From positions 186,001 through 250,000 of the forward strand of contig JAUIMM010000644.1 of the NCBI GenBank assembly GCA_031769625.1: a stretch of DNA of 64,000 nucleotides, given 5' to 3'. Made by a program: the position numbers and the translations under genes. Origin of the DNA: Taudactylus pleione. Taxonomy: Eukaryota > Chordata > Amphibia > Anura > Myobatrachidae. The notes beneath the pieces are model-generated. The model searched no databases and was not told the origin of the DNA. It saw nothing but the letters and a program-made list of their open reading frames with translations. Position 1 is the first letter of the stretch, and each line of letters begins with the position of its first letter. Shown here piece by piece: positions 7,169 through 21,200 of the stretch.

Positions 7169-10100
7169 ACCCACAAATGTGATGTGAAATGGTTTTTCTC
7201 CCATGTTGCGTTTAAGAGAAAACAGCAAATGCACGTTTTAGGCCAAAATGCATTGAAAGCAATGGAAACAACAAAAGCGCATACTTTGTGATATCTCCTC
7301 TTGTAGCAAACACAGACAGCTCAAAATTTCACTGGATGTGTTGAAGACCAAGACCCACAAATGTGATGTGAAATGGTTTTTCTCCCATGTTGCTTTTAAG
7401 AGAAAACAGCAAATGCAAGTTTTAGGCCAAAATGCATTGAAAGCAATGGAAATAACAAAAGTCCATACTTTGTGATATCTCCTCTTGTAGCAAACACAGA
7501 CAGCTCAAAATTGCACTGGATGTGTTGAAGACCAAGACCCACAAATGTGATGTGAAATGGTTTTTCTCCCATGTTGCGTTTAAGAGAAAACAGCAAATGC
7601 AAGTTTTAGGCCGAAATGCATTGAAAGCAATGAAAACAACAAAAGCGCATACTTTGTGATATCTCCTCTTGTAGCAAACACAGACAGCTCAAAATTTCAC
7701 TGGATGTGTTGAAGACCAAGACCCACAAATGTGATGTGAAATGGTTTTTCTCCCATGTTGCTTTTAAGAGAAAACAGCAAATGCAAGTTTTAGGCCAAAA
7801 TGCATTGAAAGCAATGGAAATAACAAAAGTCCATACTTTGTGATATCTCCTCTTGTAGCAAACACAGACAGCTCAAAATTGCACTGGATGTGTTGAAGAC
7901 CAAGACCCACAAATGTGATGTGAAATGGTTTTTCTCCCATGTTGCGTTTAAGAGAAAACAGCAAATGCAAGTTTTAGGCCGAAATGCATTGAAAGCAATG
8001 AAAACAACAAAAGCGCATACTTTGTGATATCTCCTCTTGTAGCAAACACAGACAGCTCAAAATTTCACTGGATGTGTTGAAGACCAAGACCCACAAATGT
8101 GATGTGAAATGTTTTTTCTCCCATGTTGCGTTTAAGAGAAAACAGCAAATGCACGTTTTAGGCCAAAATGCTTTGAAAGCAATGGAAACAACAAAAGCGC
8201 ATACTTTGTGATATCTCCTCTTGTAGCAAACACAGACAGCTCAAAATTTCACTGGATGTGTTGAAGACCAAGACCCACAAATGTGATGTGAAATGGTTTT
8301 TCTCCCATGTTGCGTTTAAGAGAAAACAGCAAATGCACGTTTTAGGCCAAAATGCATTGAAAGCAATGGAAACAACAAAAGAGCATACTTTGTGTTATCT
8401 CCTCTTGTAGCAAACACAGACAGCTCAAAATTTCACTGGATGTGTTGAAGACCAAAACCCACAAATGTGATGTGAAATGGTTTTTCTCCCATGTTGCATT
8501 TAAGAGAAAACAGCAAATGCAAGTTTTAGGCCAAAATGCATTGAAAGCAATGGAAATAACAAAAGTGCATACTTTGTGATATCTCCTCTTGTAGCAAACA
8601 CAGACAGCTCAAAATTTCACTGGATGTGTTGAAGACCAAGACCCACAAATGTGATGTGAAATGGTTTTTCTCCCATGTTGCGTTTAAGAGAAAACAGCAA
8701 ATGCACGTTTTAGGCCAAAATGCTTTGAAAGCAATGGAAACAACAAAAGCGCATACTTTGTGATATCTCCTCTTGTAGCAAACACAGACAGCTCAAAATT
8801 TCACTGGATGTGTTGAAGACCAAGACCCACAAATGTGATGTGAAATGGTTTTTCTCCCATGTTGCGTTTAAGAGAAAACAGCAAATGCACGTTTTAGGCC
8901 AAAATGCTTTGAAAGCAATGGAAACAACAAAAGCGCATACTTTGTGATATCTCCTCTTGTAGCAAACACAGACAGCTCAAAATTGCACTGGATGTGTTGA
9001 AGACCAAGACCCACAAATGTGATGTGAAATGGTTTTTCTCCCATGTTGCGTTTAAGAGAAAACAGCAAATGCAAGTTTTAGGCCAAAATGCATTGAAAGC
9101 AATGGAAATAACAAAAGCGCATACTTTGTGATATCTCCTCTTGTAGCAAACACAGACAGCTCAAAATTTCACTGGATGTGTTGAAGACCAAGACCCACAA
9201 ATGTGATGTGAAATGGTTTTTCTCCCATGTTGCGTTTAAGAGAAAACAGCAACTGCACGTTTTAGGCCAAAATGCTTTGAAAGCAATGGAAACAACAAAA
9301 GCGCATACTTTGTGATATCTCCTCTTGTAGCAAAAACACAGACAGCTCAAAATTTCACTGGATGTGTTGATGACCAAGACCTACAAATGTGATGTGAAAT
9401 GGTTTTTCTCCCATGTTGCATTTACGAGAAAACAGCAAATGCACGTTTTAGGCCAAAATGCATTGAAAGCAATGGAAACACAAAAGCGCATACTTTGTGT
9501 TATCTCCTCTTGTAGCAAACACAGACAGCTCAAAATTTCACTGGATGTGTTGAAGACCAAAACCCACAAATGTGATGTGAAATCGTTTTTCTCCCATGTT
9601 GCGTTTAAGAGAAAACAGCAAATGCAAGTTTTAGGCCAAAATGCATTGAAAGCAATGGAAATAACAAAAGTCCATACTTTGTGATATCTCCTCTTGTAGC
9701 AAACACAGACAGCTCAAAATTGCACTGGATGTGTTGAAGACCAAGACCCACAAATGTGATGTGAAATGGTTTTTCTCCCATGTTGCGTTTAAGAGAAAAC
9801 AGCAAATGCACGTTTTAGGCCAAAATGCATTGAAAGCAATGGAAATAACAAAAGTCCATACTTTGTGATATCTCCTCTTGTAGCAAACACAGACAGCTCA
9901 AAATTGCACTGGATGTGTTGAAGACCAAGACCCACAAATGTGATGTGAAATGGTTTTTCTCCCATGTTGCGTTTAAGAGAAAACAGCAAATGCACGTTTT
10001 AGGCCAAAATGCATTGAAAGCAATGAAAACAACAAAAGCGCATACTTTGTGATATCTCCTCTTGTAGCAAACACAGACAGCTCAAAATTTCACTGGATGT

Positions 10101-12499
10101 GTTGAAGACCAAGACCCACAAATGTGATGTGAAATGGTTTTTCTCCCATGTTGCGTTTAAGAGAAAACAGCAAATGCACGTTTTAGGCCAAAATGCATTG
10201 AAAGCAATGGAAACAACAAAAGCGCATACTTTGTGATATCTCCTCTTGTAGCAAACACAGACAGCTCAAAATTTCACTGGATGTGTTGAAGACCAAAACC
10301 CACAAATGTGATGTGAAATGGTTTTTCTCCCATGTTGCTTTTAAGAGAAAACAGCAAATGCAAGTTTTAGGCCAAAATGCATTGAAAGCAATGGAAATAA
10401 CAAAAGCGCATACTTTGTGATATCTCCTCTTGTAGCAAACACAGACAGCTCAAAATTGCACTGGATGTGTTGAAGACCAACACCCACAAATGTGATGTGA
10501 AATGGTTTTTCTCCCATGTTGCGTTTAAGAGAAAACAGCAAATGCAAGTTTTAGGCCAAAATGCATTGAAAGCAATGAAAACAACAAAAGCGCATACTTT
10601 GTGATATCTCCTCTTGTAGCAAACACAGACAGCTCAAAATTTCACTGGATGTGTTGAAGACCAAGACCCACAAATGTGATGTGAAATGGTTTTTCTCCCA
10701 TGTTGCGTTTAAGAGAAAACAGCAAATGCACGTTTTAGGCCAAAATGCTTTGAAAGCAATGGAAACAACAAAAGCGCATACTTTGTGATATCTCATCTTG
10801 TAGCAAAAACACAGACAGCTCAAAATTTCACTGGATGTGTTGAAGACCAAGACCCACAAATGTGATGTGAAATGGTTTTTCTCCCATGTTGCATTTACGA
10901 GAAAACAGCAAATGCACGTTTTAGGCCAAAATGCATTGAAAGCAATGGAAACAACAAAAGCACATACTTTGTGTTATCTCCTCTTGTAGCAAACACAGAC
11001 AGCTCAAAATTTCACTGGATGTGTTGAAGACCAAAACCCACAAATGTGATGTGAAATCGTTTTTCTCCCATGTTGCGTTTAAGAGAAAACAGCAAATGCA
11101 AGTTTTAGGCCAAAATGCATTGAAAGCAATGGAAATAACAAAAGTCCATACTTTGTGATATCTCCTCTTGTAGCAAACACAGACAGCTCAAAATTGCACT
11201 GGATGTGTTGAAGACCAAGACCCACAAATGTGATGTGAAATGGTTTTTCTCCCATGTTGCGTTTAAGAGAAAACAGCAAATGCACGTTTTAGGCCAAAAT
11301 GCATTGAAAGCAATGGAAATAACAAAAGTCCATACTTTGTGATATCTCCTCTTGTAGCAAACACAGACAGCTCAAAATTGCACTGGATGTGTTGAAGACC
11401 AAGACCCACAAATGTGATGTGAAATGGTTTTTCTCCCATGTTGCGTTTAAGAGAAAACAGCAAATGCACGTTTTAGGCCAAAATGCATTGAAAGCAATGA
11501 AAACAAGAAAAGCGCATACTTTGTGATATCTCCTCTTGTAGCAAACACAGACAGCTCAAAATTTCACTGGATGTGTTGAAGACCAAGACCCACAAATGTG
11601 ATGTGAAATGGTTTTTCTCCCATGTTGCGTTTAAGAGAAAACAGCAAATGCACGTTTTAGGCCAAAATGCATTGAAAGCAATGGAAACAACAAAAGCGCA
11701 TACTTTGTGATATCTCCTCTTGTAGCAAACACAGACAGCTCAAAATTTCACTGGATGTGTTGAAGACCAAGACCCACAAATGTGATGTGAAATGGTTTTT
11801 CTCCCATGTTGCTTTTAAGAGAAAACAGCAAATGCAAGTTTTAGGCCAAAATGCATTGAAAGCAATGGAAATAACAAAAGTCCATACTTTGTGATATCTC
11901 CTCTTGTAGCAAACACAGACAGCTCAAAATTGCACTGGATGTGTTGAAGACCAAGACCCACAAATGTGATGTGAAATGGTTTTTCTCCCATGTTGCGTTT
12001 AAGAGAAAACAGCAAATGCAAGTTTTAGGCCAAAATGCATTGAAAGCAATGAAAACAACAAAAGCGCATACTTTGTGATATCTCCTCTTGTAGCAAACAC
12101 AGACAGCTCAAAATTTCACTGGATGTGTTGAAGACCAAGACCCACAAATGTGATGTGAAATGGTATTTCTCCCATGTTGCGTTTAAGAGAAAACAGCAAA
12201 TGCACGTTTTAGGCCAAAATGCTTTGAAAGCAATGGAAACAACAAAAGCGCATACTTTGTGATATCTCCTCTTGTAGCAAACACAGACAGCTCAAAATTT
12301 CACTGGATGTGTTGAAGACCAAGACCCACAAATGTGATGTGAAATGGTTTTTCTCCCATGTTGCGTTTAAGAGAAAACAGCAAATGCACGTTTTAGGCCA
12401 AAATGCTTTGAAAGCAATGAAAACAACAAAAGCGCATACTTTGTGATATCTCTTCTTGTAGCAAACACAGACAGCTCAAAATTTCACTGGATGTGTTGA

Positions 12500-15400
12500 A
12501 GACCAAGACCCACAAATGTGATGTGAAATGGTTTTTCTCCCATGTTGCGTTTAAGAGAAAACAGCAAATGCAAGTTTTAGGCCAAAATGCATTGAAAGCA
12601 ATGAAAACAACAAAAGCGCATACTTTGTGATATCTCCTCTTGTAGCAAACACAGACAGCTCAAAATTTCACTGGATGTGTTGAAGACCAAGACCCACAAA
12701 TGTGATGTGAAATGGTTTTTCTCCCATGTTGCGTTTAAGAGAAAACAGCAAATGCACGTTTTAGGCCAAAATGCTTTGAAAGCAATGGAAACAACAAAAG
12801 CGCATACTTTGTGATATCTCCTCTTGTAGCAAACACAGACAGCTCAAAATTTCACTGGATGTGTTGAAGACCAAGACCCACAAATGTGATGTGAAATGGT
12901 TTTTCTCCCATGTTGCTTTTAAGAGAAAACAGCAAATGCAAATTTTAGGCCAAAATGCATTGAAAGCAATGGAAATAACCAAAGTCCATACTTTGTGATA
13001 TCTCCTCTTGTAGCAAACACAGACAGCTCAAAATTGCACTGGATGTGTTGAAGACCAAGACCCACAAATGTGATGTGAAATGGTTTTTCTCCCATGTTGC
13101 GTTTAAGAGAAAACAGCAAATGCAAGTTTTAGGCCAAAATGCATTGAAAGCAATGAAAACAACAGAAGCGCATACTTTGTGATATCTCCTCTTGTAGCAA
13201 ACACAGACAGCTCAAAATTTCACTGGATGTGTTGAAGACCAAGACCCACAAATGTGATGTGAAATGGTTTTTCTCCCATGTTGCGTTTAAGAGAAAACAG
13301 CAAATGCACGTTTTAGGCCAAAATGCTTTGAAAGCAATGGAAACAACAAAAGCGCATACTTTGTGATATCTCCTCTTGTAGCAAACACAGACAGCTCAAA
13401 ATTTCACTGGATGTGTTGAAGACCAAGACCCACAAATGTGATGTGAAATAGTTTTTCTCCCATGTTGCTTTTAAGAGAAAACAGCAAATGCAAGTTTTAG
13501 GACAAAATGCATTGAAAGCAATGGAAATAACAAAAGTCCATACTTTGTGATATCTCCTCTAGTAGCAAACACAGACAGCTCAAAATTGCACTGGATGTGT
13601 TGAAGACCAAGACCCACAAATGTGATGTGAAATGGTTTTTCTCCCATGTTGCTTTTAAGAGAAAACAGCAAATGCAAGTTTTAGGACAAAATGCATTGAA
13701 AGCAATGGAAATAACAAAAGTCCATACTTTGTGATATCTCCTCTTGTAGCAAACACAGACAGCTCAAAATTGCACTGGATGTGTTGAAGACCAAGACCCA
13801 CAAATTTGATGTGAAATGGTTTTTCTCCCATGTTGCATTTACGAGAAAACAGCAAATGCACGTTTTAGGCCAAAATGCATTGAAAGCAATGGAAACACAA
13901 AAGCGCATACTTTGTGTTATCTCCTCTTGTAGCAAACACAGACAGCTCAAAATTTCACTGGATGTGTTGAAGACCAAAACCCACAAAAGTGATGTGAAAT
14001 CGTTTTTCTCCCATGTTGCGTTTAAGAGAAATCAGCAAATGCAAGTTTTAGGCCAAAATGCATTGAAAGCAATGGAAATAACAAAAGCGCATACTTTGTG
14101 ATATCTCCTCTTGTAGCAAACACAGACAGCTCAAAATTTCACTGGATGTGTTGAAGACCAAGACCCACCCCACAAATGTGATGTGAAATGGTTTTTCTCC
14201 CATGTTGCGTTTAAGAGAAAACAGCAAATGCACGTTTTAGGCCAAAATGCATTGAAAGCAATGAAAACAACAAAAGCGCATACTTTGTGATATCTCCTCT
14301 TGTAGCAAACACAGACAGCTCAAAATTTCACTGGATGTGTTGAAGACCAAGACCCACAAATGTGATGTGAAATGGTTTTTCTCCCATGTTGCGTTTAAGA
14401 GAAAACAGCAAATGCACGTTTTAGGCCAAAATGCATTGAAAGCAATGGAAACAACAAAAGCGCATACTTTGTGATATCTCCTCTTGTAGCAAACACAGAC
14501 AGCTCAAAATTTCACTGGATGTGTTGAAGACCAAGACCCACAAATGTGATGTGAAATGGTTTTTCTCCCATGTTGCTTTTAAGAGAAAACAGCAAATGCA
14601 AGTTTTAGGCCAAAATGCATTGAAAGCAATGGAAATAACAAAAGTCCATACTTTGTGATATCTCCTCTTGTAGCAAACACAGACAGCTCAAAATTGCACT
14701 GGATGTGTTGAAGACCAAGACCCACAAATGTGATGTGAAATGGTTTTTCTCCCATGTTGCGTTTAAGAGAAAACAGCAAATGCAAGTTTTAGGCCAAAAT
14801 GCATTGAAAGCAATGAAAACAACAAAAGCGCATACTTTGTGATATCTCCTCTTGTAGCAAACACAGACAGCTCAAAATTTCACTGGATGTGTTGAAGACC
14901 AAGACCCACAAATGTGATGTGAAATGGTTTTTCTCCCATGTTGCGTTTAAGAGAAAACAGCAAATGCACGTTTTAGGCCAAAATGCTTTGAAAGCAATGG
15001 AAACAACAAAAGCGCATACTTTGTGATATCTCCTCTTGTAGCAAACACAGACAGCTCAAAATTTCACTGGATGTGTTGAAGACCAAGACCCACAAATGTG
15101 ATGTGAAATGGTTTTTCTCCCATGTTGCGTTTAAGAGAAAACAGCAAATGCACGTTTTAGGCCAAAATGCATTGAAAGCAATGGAAACAACAAAAGAGCA
15201 TACTTTGTGTTATCTCCTCTTGTAGCAAACACAGACAGCTCAAAATTTCACTGGATGTGTTGAAGACCAAAACCCACAAATGTGATGTGAAATGGTTTTT
15301 CTCCCATGTTGCATTTAAGAGAAAACAGCAAATGCAAGTTTTAGGCCAAAATGCATTGAAAGCAATGGAAATAACAAAAGTGCATACTTTGTGATATCTC

Positions 15401-18200
15401 CTCTTGTAGCAAACACAGACAGCTCAAAATTTCACTGGATGTGTTGAAGACCAAGACCCACAAATGTGATGTGAAATGGTTTTTCTCCCATGTTGCGTTT
15501 AAGAGAAAACAGCAAATGCACGTTTTAGGCCAAAATGCTTTGAAAGCAATGGAAACAACAAAAGCGCATACTTTGTGATATCTCCTCTTGTAGCAAACAC
15601 AGACAGCTCAAAATTTCACTGGATGTGTTGAAGACCAAGACCCACAAATGTGATGTGAAATGGTTTTTCTCCCATGTTGCGTTTAAGAGAAAACAGCAAA
15701 TGCACGTTTTAGGCCAAAATGCTTTGAAAGCAATGGAAACAACAAAAGCGCATACTTTGTGATATCTCCTCTTGTAGCAAACACAGACAGCTCAAAATTT
15801 CACTGAATGTGTTGAAGACCAAGACCCACAAATGTGATGTGAAATGGTTTTTCTCCCATGTTGCGTTTAAGAGAAAACAGCAAATGCAAGTTTTAGGCCA
15901 AAATGCATTGAAAGCAATGGAAATAACAAAAGCGCATACTTTGTGATATCTCCTCTTGTAGCAAACACAGACAGCTCAAAATTTCACTGGATGTGTTGAA
16001 GACCAAGACCCACAAATGTGATGTGAAATGGTTTTTCTCCCATGTTGCGTTTAAGAGAAAACAGCAACTGCACGTTTTAGGCCAAAATGCTTTGAAAGCA
16101 ATGGAAACAACAAAAGCACATACTTTGTGATATCTCCTCTTGTAGCAAAAACACAGACAGCTCAAAATTTCACTGGATGTGTTGAAGACCAAGACCCACA
16201 AATGTGATGTGAAATGGTTTTTCTCCCATGCTGCATTTACGAGAAAACAGCAAATGCACGTTTTAGGCCAAAATGCATTGAAAGCAATGGAAACACAAAA
16301 GCGCATACTTTGTGTTATCTCCTCTTGTAGCAAACACAGACAGCTCAAAATTTCACTGGATGTGTTGAAGACCAAAACCCACAAATGTGATGTGAAATCG
16401 TTTTTCTCCCATGTTGCGTTTAAGAGAAAACAGCAAATGCAAGTTTTAGGCCAAAATGCATTGAAAGCAATGGAAATAACAAAAGTCCATACTTTGTGAT
16501 ATCTCCTCTTGTAGCAAACACAGACAGCTCAAAATTGCACTGGATGTGTTGAAGACCAAGACCCACAAATGTGATGTGAAATGGTTTTTCTCCCATGTTG
16601 CGTTTAAGAGAAAACAGCAAATGCACGTTTTAGGCCAAAATGCATTGAAAGCAATGGAAATAACAAAAGTCCATACTTTGTGATATCTCCTCTTGTAGCA
16701 AACACAGACAGCTCAAAATTGCACTGGATGTGTTGAAGACCAAGACCCACAAATGTGATGTGAAATGGTTTTTCTCCCATGTTGCGTTTAAGAGAAAATA
16801 GCAAATGCACGTTTTAGGCCAAAATGCATTGAAAGCAATGAAAACAAGAAAAGCGCATACTTTGTGATATCTCCTCTTGTAGCAAACACAGACAGCTCAA
16901 AATTTCACTGGATGTGTTGAAGACCAAGACCCACAAATGTGATGTGAAATGGTTTTTCTCCCATGTTGCGTTTAAGAGAAAACAGCAAATGCACGTTTTA
17001 GGCCAAAATGCATTGAAAGCAATGGAAACAACAAAAGCGCATACTTTGTGATATCTCCTCTTGTAGCAAACACAGACAGCTCAAAATTTCACTGGATGTG
17101 TTGAAGACCAAGACCCACAAATGTGATGTGAAATGGTTTTTCTCCCATGTTGCTTTTAAGAGAAAACAGCAAATGCAAGTTTTAGGCCAAAATGCATTGA
17201 AAGCAATGGAAATAACAAAAGTCCATACTTTGTGATATCTCCTCTTGTAGCAAACACAGACAGCTCAAAATTGCACTGGATGTGTTGAAGACCAAGACCC
17301 ACAAATGTGATGTGAAATGGTTTTTCTCCCATGTTGCGTTTAAGAGAAAACAGCAAATGCACGTTTTAGGCCAAAATGCTTTGAAAGCAATGGAAACAAC
17401 AAAAGCGCATACTTTGTGATATCTCCTCTTGTAGCAAAAACACAGACAGCTCAAAATTTCACTGGATGTGTTGAAGACCAAGACCCACAAATGTGATGTG
17501 AAATGGTTTTTCTCCCATGTTGCATTTACGAGAAAACAGCAAATGCACGTTTTAGGCCAAAATGCATTGAAAGCAATGGAAACACAAAAGCGCATACTTT
17601 GTGTTATCTCCTCTTGTAGCAAACACAGACAGCTCAAAATTTCACTGGATGTGTTGAAGACCAAACCCACAAATGTGATGTGAAATCGTTTTTCTCCCAT
17701 GTTGCGTTTAAGAGAAAACAGCAAATGCAAGTTTTAGGCCAAAATGCATTGAAAGCAATGGAAATAACAAAAGTCCATACTTTGTGATATCTCCTCTTGT
17801 AGCAAACACAGACAGCTCAAAATTGCACTGGATGTGTTGAAGACCAAGACCCACAAATGTGATGTGAAATGGTTTTTCTCCCATGTTGCGTTTAAGAGAA
17901 AACAGCAAATGCACGTTTTAGGCCAAAATGCATTGAAAGCAATGGAAATAACAAAAGTCCATACTTTGTGATATCTCCTCTTGTAGCAAACACAGACAGC
18001 TCAAAATTGCACTGGATGTGTTGAAGACCAAGACCCACAAATGTGATGTGAAATGGTTTTTCTCCCATGTTGCGTTTAAGAGAAAACAGCAAATGCACGT
18101 TTTAGGCCAAAATGCATTGAAAGCAATGAAAACAAGAAAAGTGCATACTTTGTGATATCTCCTCTTGTAGCAAACACAGACAGCTCAAAATTTCACTGGA
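12500..18200. repeat. Left-compartment block, copy 2 (5.7 kb tandem unit)
   Basis: Landmarks recur at +5709 bp in the next block: AACAGAAGCG at about 13163, two consecutive GGACAAAATG units (from about 13471), the 183-bp unit, the 189-bp unit at 14164, and the +2/183 pair near 16146-16290. 5709 bp equals 31 monomers plus 5 bp. Agreement breaks down near 17.3 kb, after which the offset becomes 5893-5894, one monomer more. Confidence 0.75.
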
Positions 18201-21200
18201 TGTGTTGAAGACCAAGACCCACAAATGTGATGTGAAATGGTTTTTCTCCCATGTTGCGTTTAAGAGAAAACAGCAAATGCAAGTTTTAGGCCAAAATGCA
18301 TTGAAAGCAATGAAAACAAGAAAAGCGCATACTTTGTGATATCTCCTCTTGTAGCAAACACAGACAGCTCAAAATTTCACTGGATGTGTTGAAGACCAAG
18401 ACCCACAAATGTGATGTGAAATGGTTTTTCTCCCATGTTGCGTTTAAGAGAAAACAGCAAATGCACGTTTTAGGCCAAAATGCTTTGAAAGCAATGGAAA
18501 CAACAAAAGCGCATACTTTGTGATATCTCCTCTTGTAGCAAACACAGACAGCTCAAAATTTCACTGGATGTGTTGAAGACCAAGACCCACAAATGTGATG
18601 TGAAATGGTTTTTCTCCCATGTTGCTTTTAAGAGAAAACAGCAAATGCAAGTTTTAGGCCAAAATGCATTGAAAGCAATGGAAATAACAAAAGTCCATAC
18701 TTTGTGATATCTCCTCTTGTAGCAAACACAGACAGCTCAAAATTGCACTGGATGTGTTGAAGACCAAGACCCACAAATGTGATGTGAAATGCTTTTTCTC
18801 CCATGTTGCGTTTAAGAGAAAACAGCAAATGCAAGTTTTAGGCCAAAATGCATTGAAAGCAATGAAAACAACAGAAGCGCATACTTTGTGATATCTCCTC
18901 TTGTAGCAAACACAGACAGCTCAAAATTTCACTGGATGTGTTGAAGACCAAGACCCACAAATGTGATGTGAAATGGTTTTTCTCCCATGTTGCGTTTAAG
19001 AGAAAACAGCAAATGCACGTTTTAGGCCAAAATGCTTTGAAAGCAATGGAAACAACAAAAGCGCATACTTTGTGATATCTCCTCTTGTAGCAAACACAGA
19101 CAGCTCAAAATTTCACTGGATGTGTTGAAGACCAAGACCCACAAATGTGATGTGAAATAGTTTTTCTCCCATGTTGCTTTTAAGAGAAAACAGCAAATGC
19201 AAGTTTTAGGACAAAATGCATTGAAAGCAATGGAAATAACAAAAGTCCATACTTTGTGATATCTCCTCTTGTAGCAAACACAGACAGCTCAAAATTGCCC
19301 TGGATGTGTTGAAGACCAAGACCCACAAATGTGATGTGAAATGGTTTTTCTCCCATGTTGCTTTTAAGAGAAAACAGCAAATGCAAGTTTTAGGACAAAA
19401 TGCATTGAAAGCAATGGAAATAACAAAAGTCCATACTTTGTGATATCTCCTCTTGTAGCAAACACAGACAGCTCAAAATTGCACTGGATGTGTTGAAGAC
19501 CAAGACCCACAAATGTGATGTGAAATGGTTTTTCTCCCATGTTGCATTTACGAGAAAACAGCAAATGCACGTTTTAGGCCAAAATGCATTGAAAGCAATG
19601 GAAACACAAAAGCGCATACTTTGTGTTATCTCCTCTTGTAGCAAACACAGACAGCTCAAAATTTCACTGGATGTGTTGAAGACCAAAACCCACAAATGTG
19701 ATGTGAAATCGTTTTTCTCCCATGTTGCGTTTAAGAGAAATCAGCAAATGCAAGTTTTAGGCCAAAATGCATTGAAAGCAATGGAAATAACAAAAGCGCA
19801 TACTTTGTGATATCTCCTCTTGTAGCAAACACAGACAGCTCAAAATTTCACTGGATGTGTTGAAGACCAAGACCCACCCCACAAATGTGATGTGAAATGG
19901 TTTTTCTCCCATGTTGCGTTTAAGAGAAAACAGCAAATGCACGTTTTAGGCCAAAATGCATTGAAAGCAATGAAAACAACAAAAGCGCATACTTTGTGAT
20001 ATCTCCTCTTGTAGCAAACACAGACAGCTCAAAATTTCACTGGATGTGTTGAAGACCAAGACCCACAAATGTGATGTGAAATGGTTTTTCTCCCATGTTG
20101 CGTTTAAGAGAAAACAGCAAATGCACGTTTTAGGCCAAAATGCATTGAAAGCAATGGAAACAACAAAAGCGCATACTTTGTGATATCTCCTCTTGTAGCA
20201 AACACAGACAGCTCAAAATTTCACTGGATGTGTTGAAGACCAAGACCCACAAATGTGATGTGAAATGGTTTTTCTCCCATGTTGCTTTTAAGAGAAAACA
20301 GCAAATGCAAGTTTTAGGCCAAAATGCATTGAAAGCAATGGAAATAACAAAAGTCCATACTTTGTGATATCTCCTCTTGTAGCAAACACAGACAGCTCAA
20401 AATTGCACTGGATGTGTTGAAGACCAAGACCCACAAATGTGATGTGAAATGGTTTTTCTCCCATGTTGCGTTTAAGAGAAAACAGCACATGCAAGTTTTA
20501 GGCCAAAATGCATTGAAAGCAATGAAAACAACAAAAGCGCATACTTTGTGATATCTCCTCTTGTAGCAAACACAGACAGCTCAAAATTTCACTGGATGTG
20601 TTGAAGACCAAGACCCACAAATGTGATGTGAAATGGTTTTTCTCCCATGTTGCGTTTAAGAGAAAACAGCAAATGCACGTTTTAGGCCAAAATGCTTTGA
20701 AAGCAATGGAAACAACAAAAGCGCATACTTTGTGATATCTCCTCTTGTAGCAAACACAGACAGCTCAAAATTTCACTGGATGTGTTGAAGACCAAGACCC
20801 ACAAATGTGATGTGAAATGGTTTTTCTCCCATGTTGCGTTTAAGAGAAAACAGCAAATGCACGTTTTAGGCCAAAATGCATTGAAAGCAATGGAAACAAC
20901 AAAAGAGCATACTTTGTGTTATCTCCTCTTGTAGCAAACACAGACAGCTCAAAATTTCACTGGATGTGTTGAAGACCAAAACCCACAAATGTGATGTGAA
21001 ATGGTTTTTCTCCCATGTTGCATTTAAGAGAAAACAGCAAATGCAAGTTTTAGGCCAAAATGCATTGAAAGCAATGGAAATAACAAAAGTGCATACTTTG
21101 TGATATCTCCTCTTGTAGCAAACACAGACAGCTCAAAATTTCACTGGATGTGTTGAAGACCAAGACCCACAAATGTGATGTGAAATGGTTTTTCTCCCAT

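Larger units (their letters stand above)
6600..10500. repeat. Left-compartment block, copy 1
   Basis: Landmarks in order: the 183-bp unit, the AAATCAGC unit, the 189-bp unit at 6980, later the +2 unit at about 9331 and another 183-bp unit. It aligns with 13783 onward at an offset of 7183. A two-monomer (368 bp) internal duplication makes the units at 7396-7763 and 7764 onward near-identical, which is absent from copies 2 and 3. Block limits are approximate. Confidence 0.7.
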
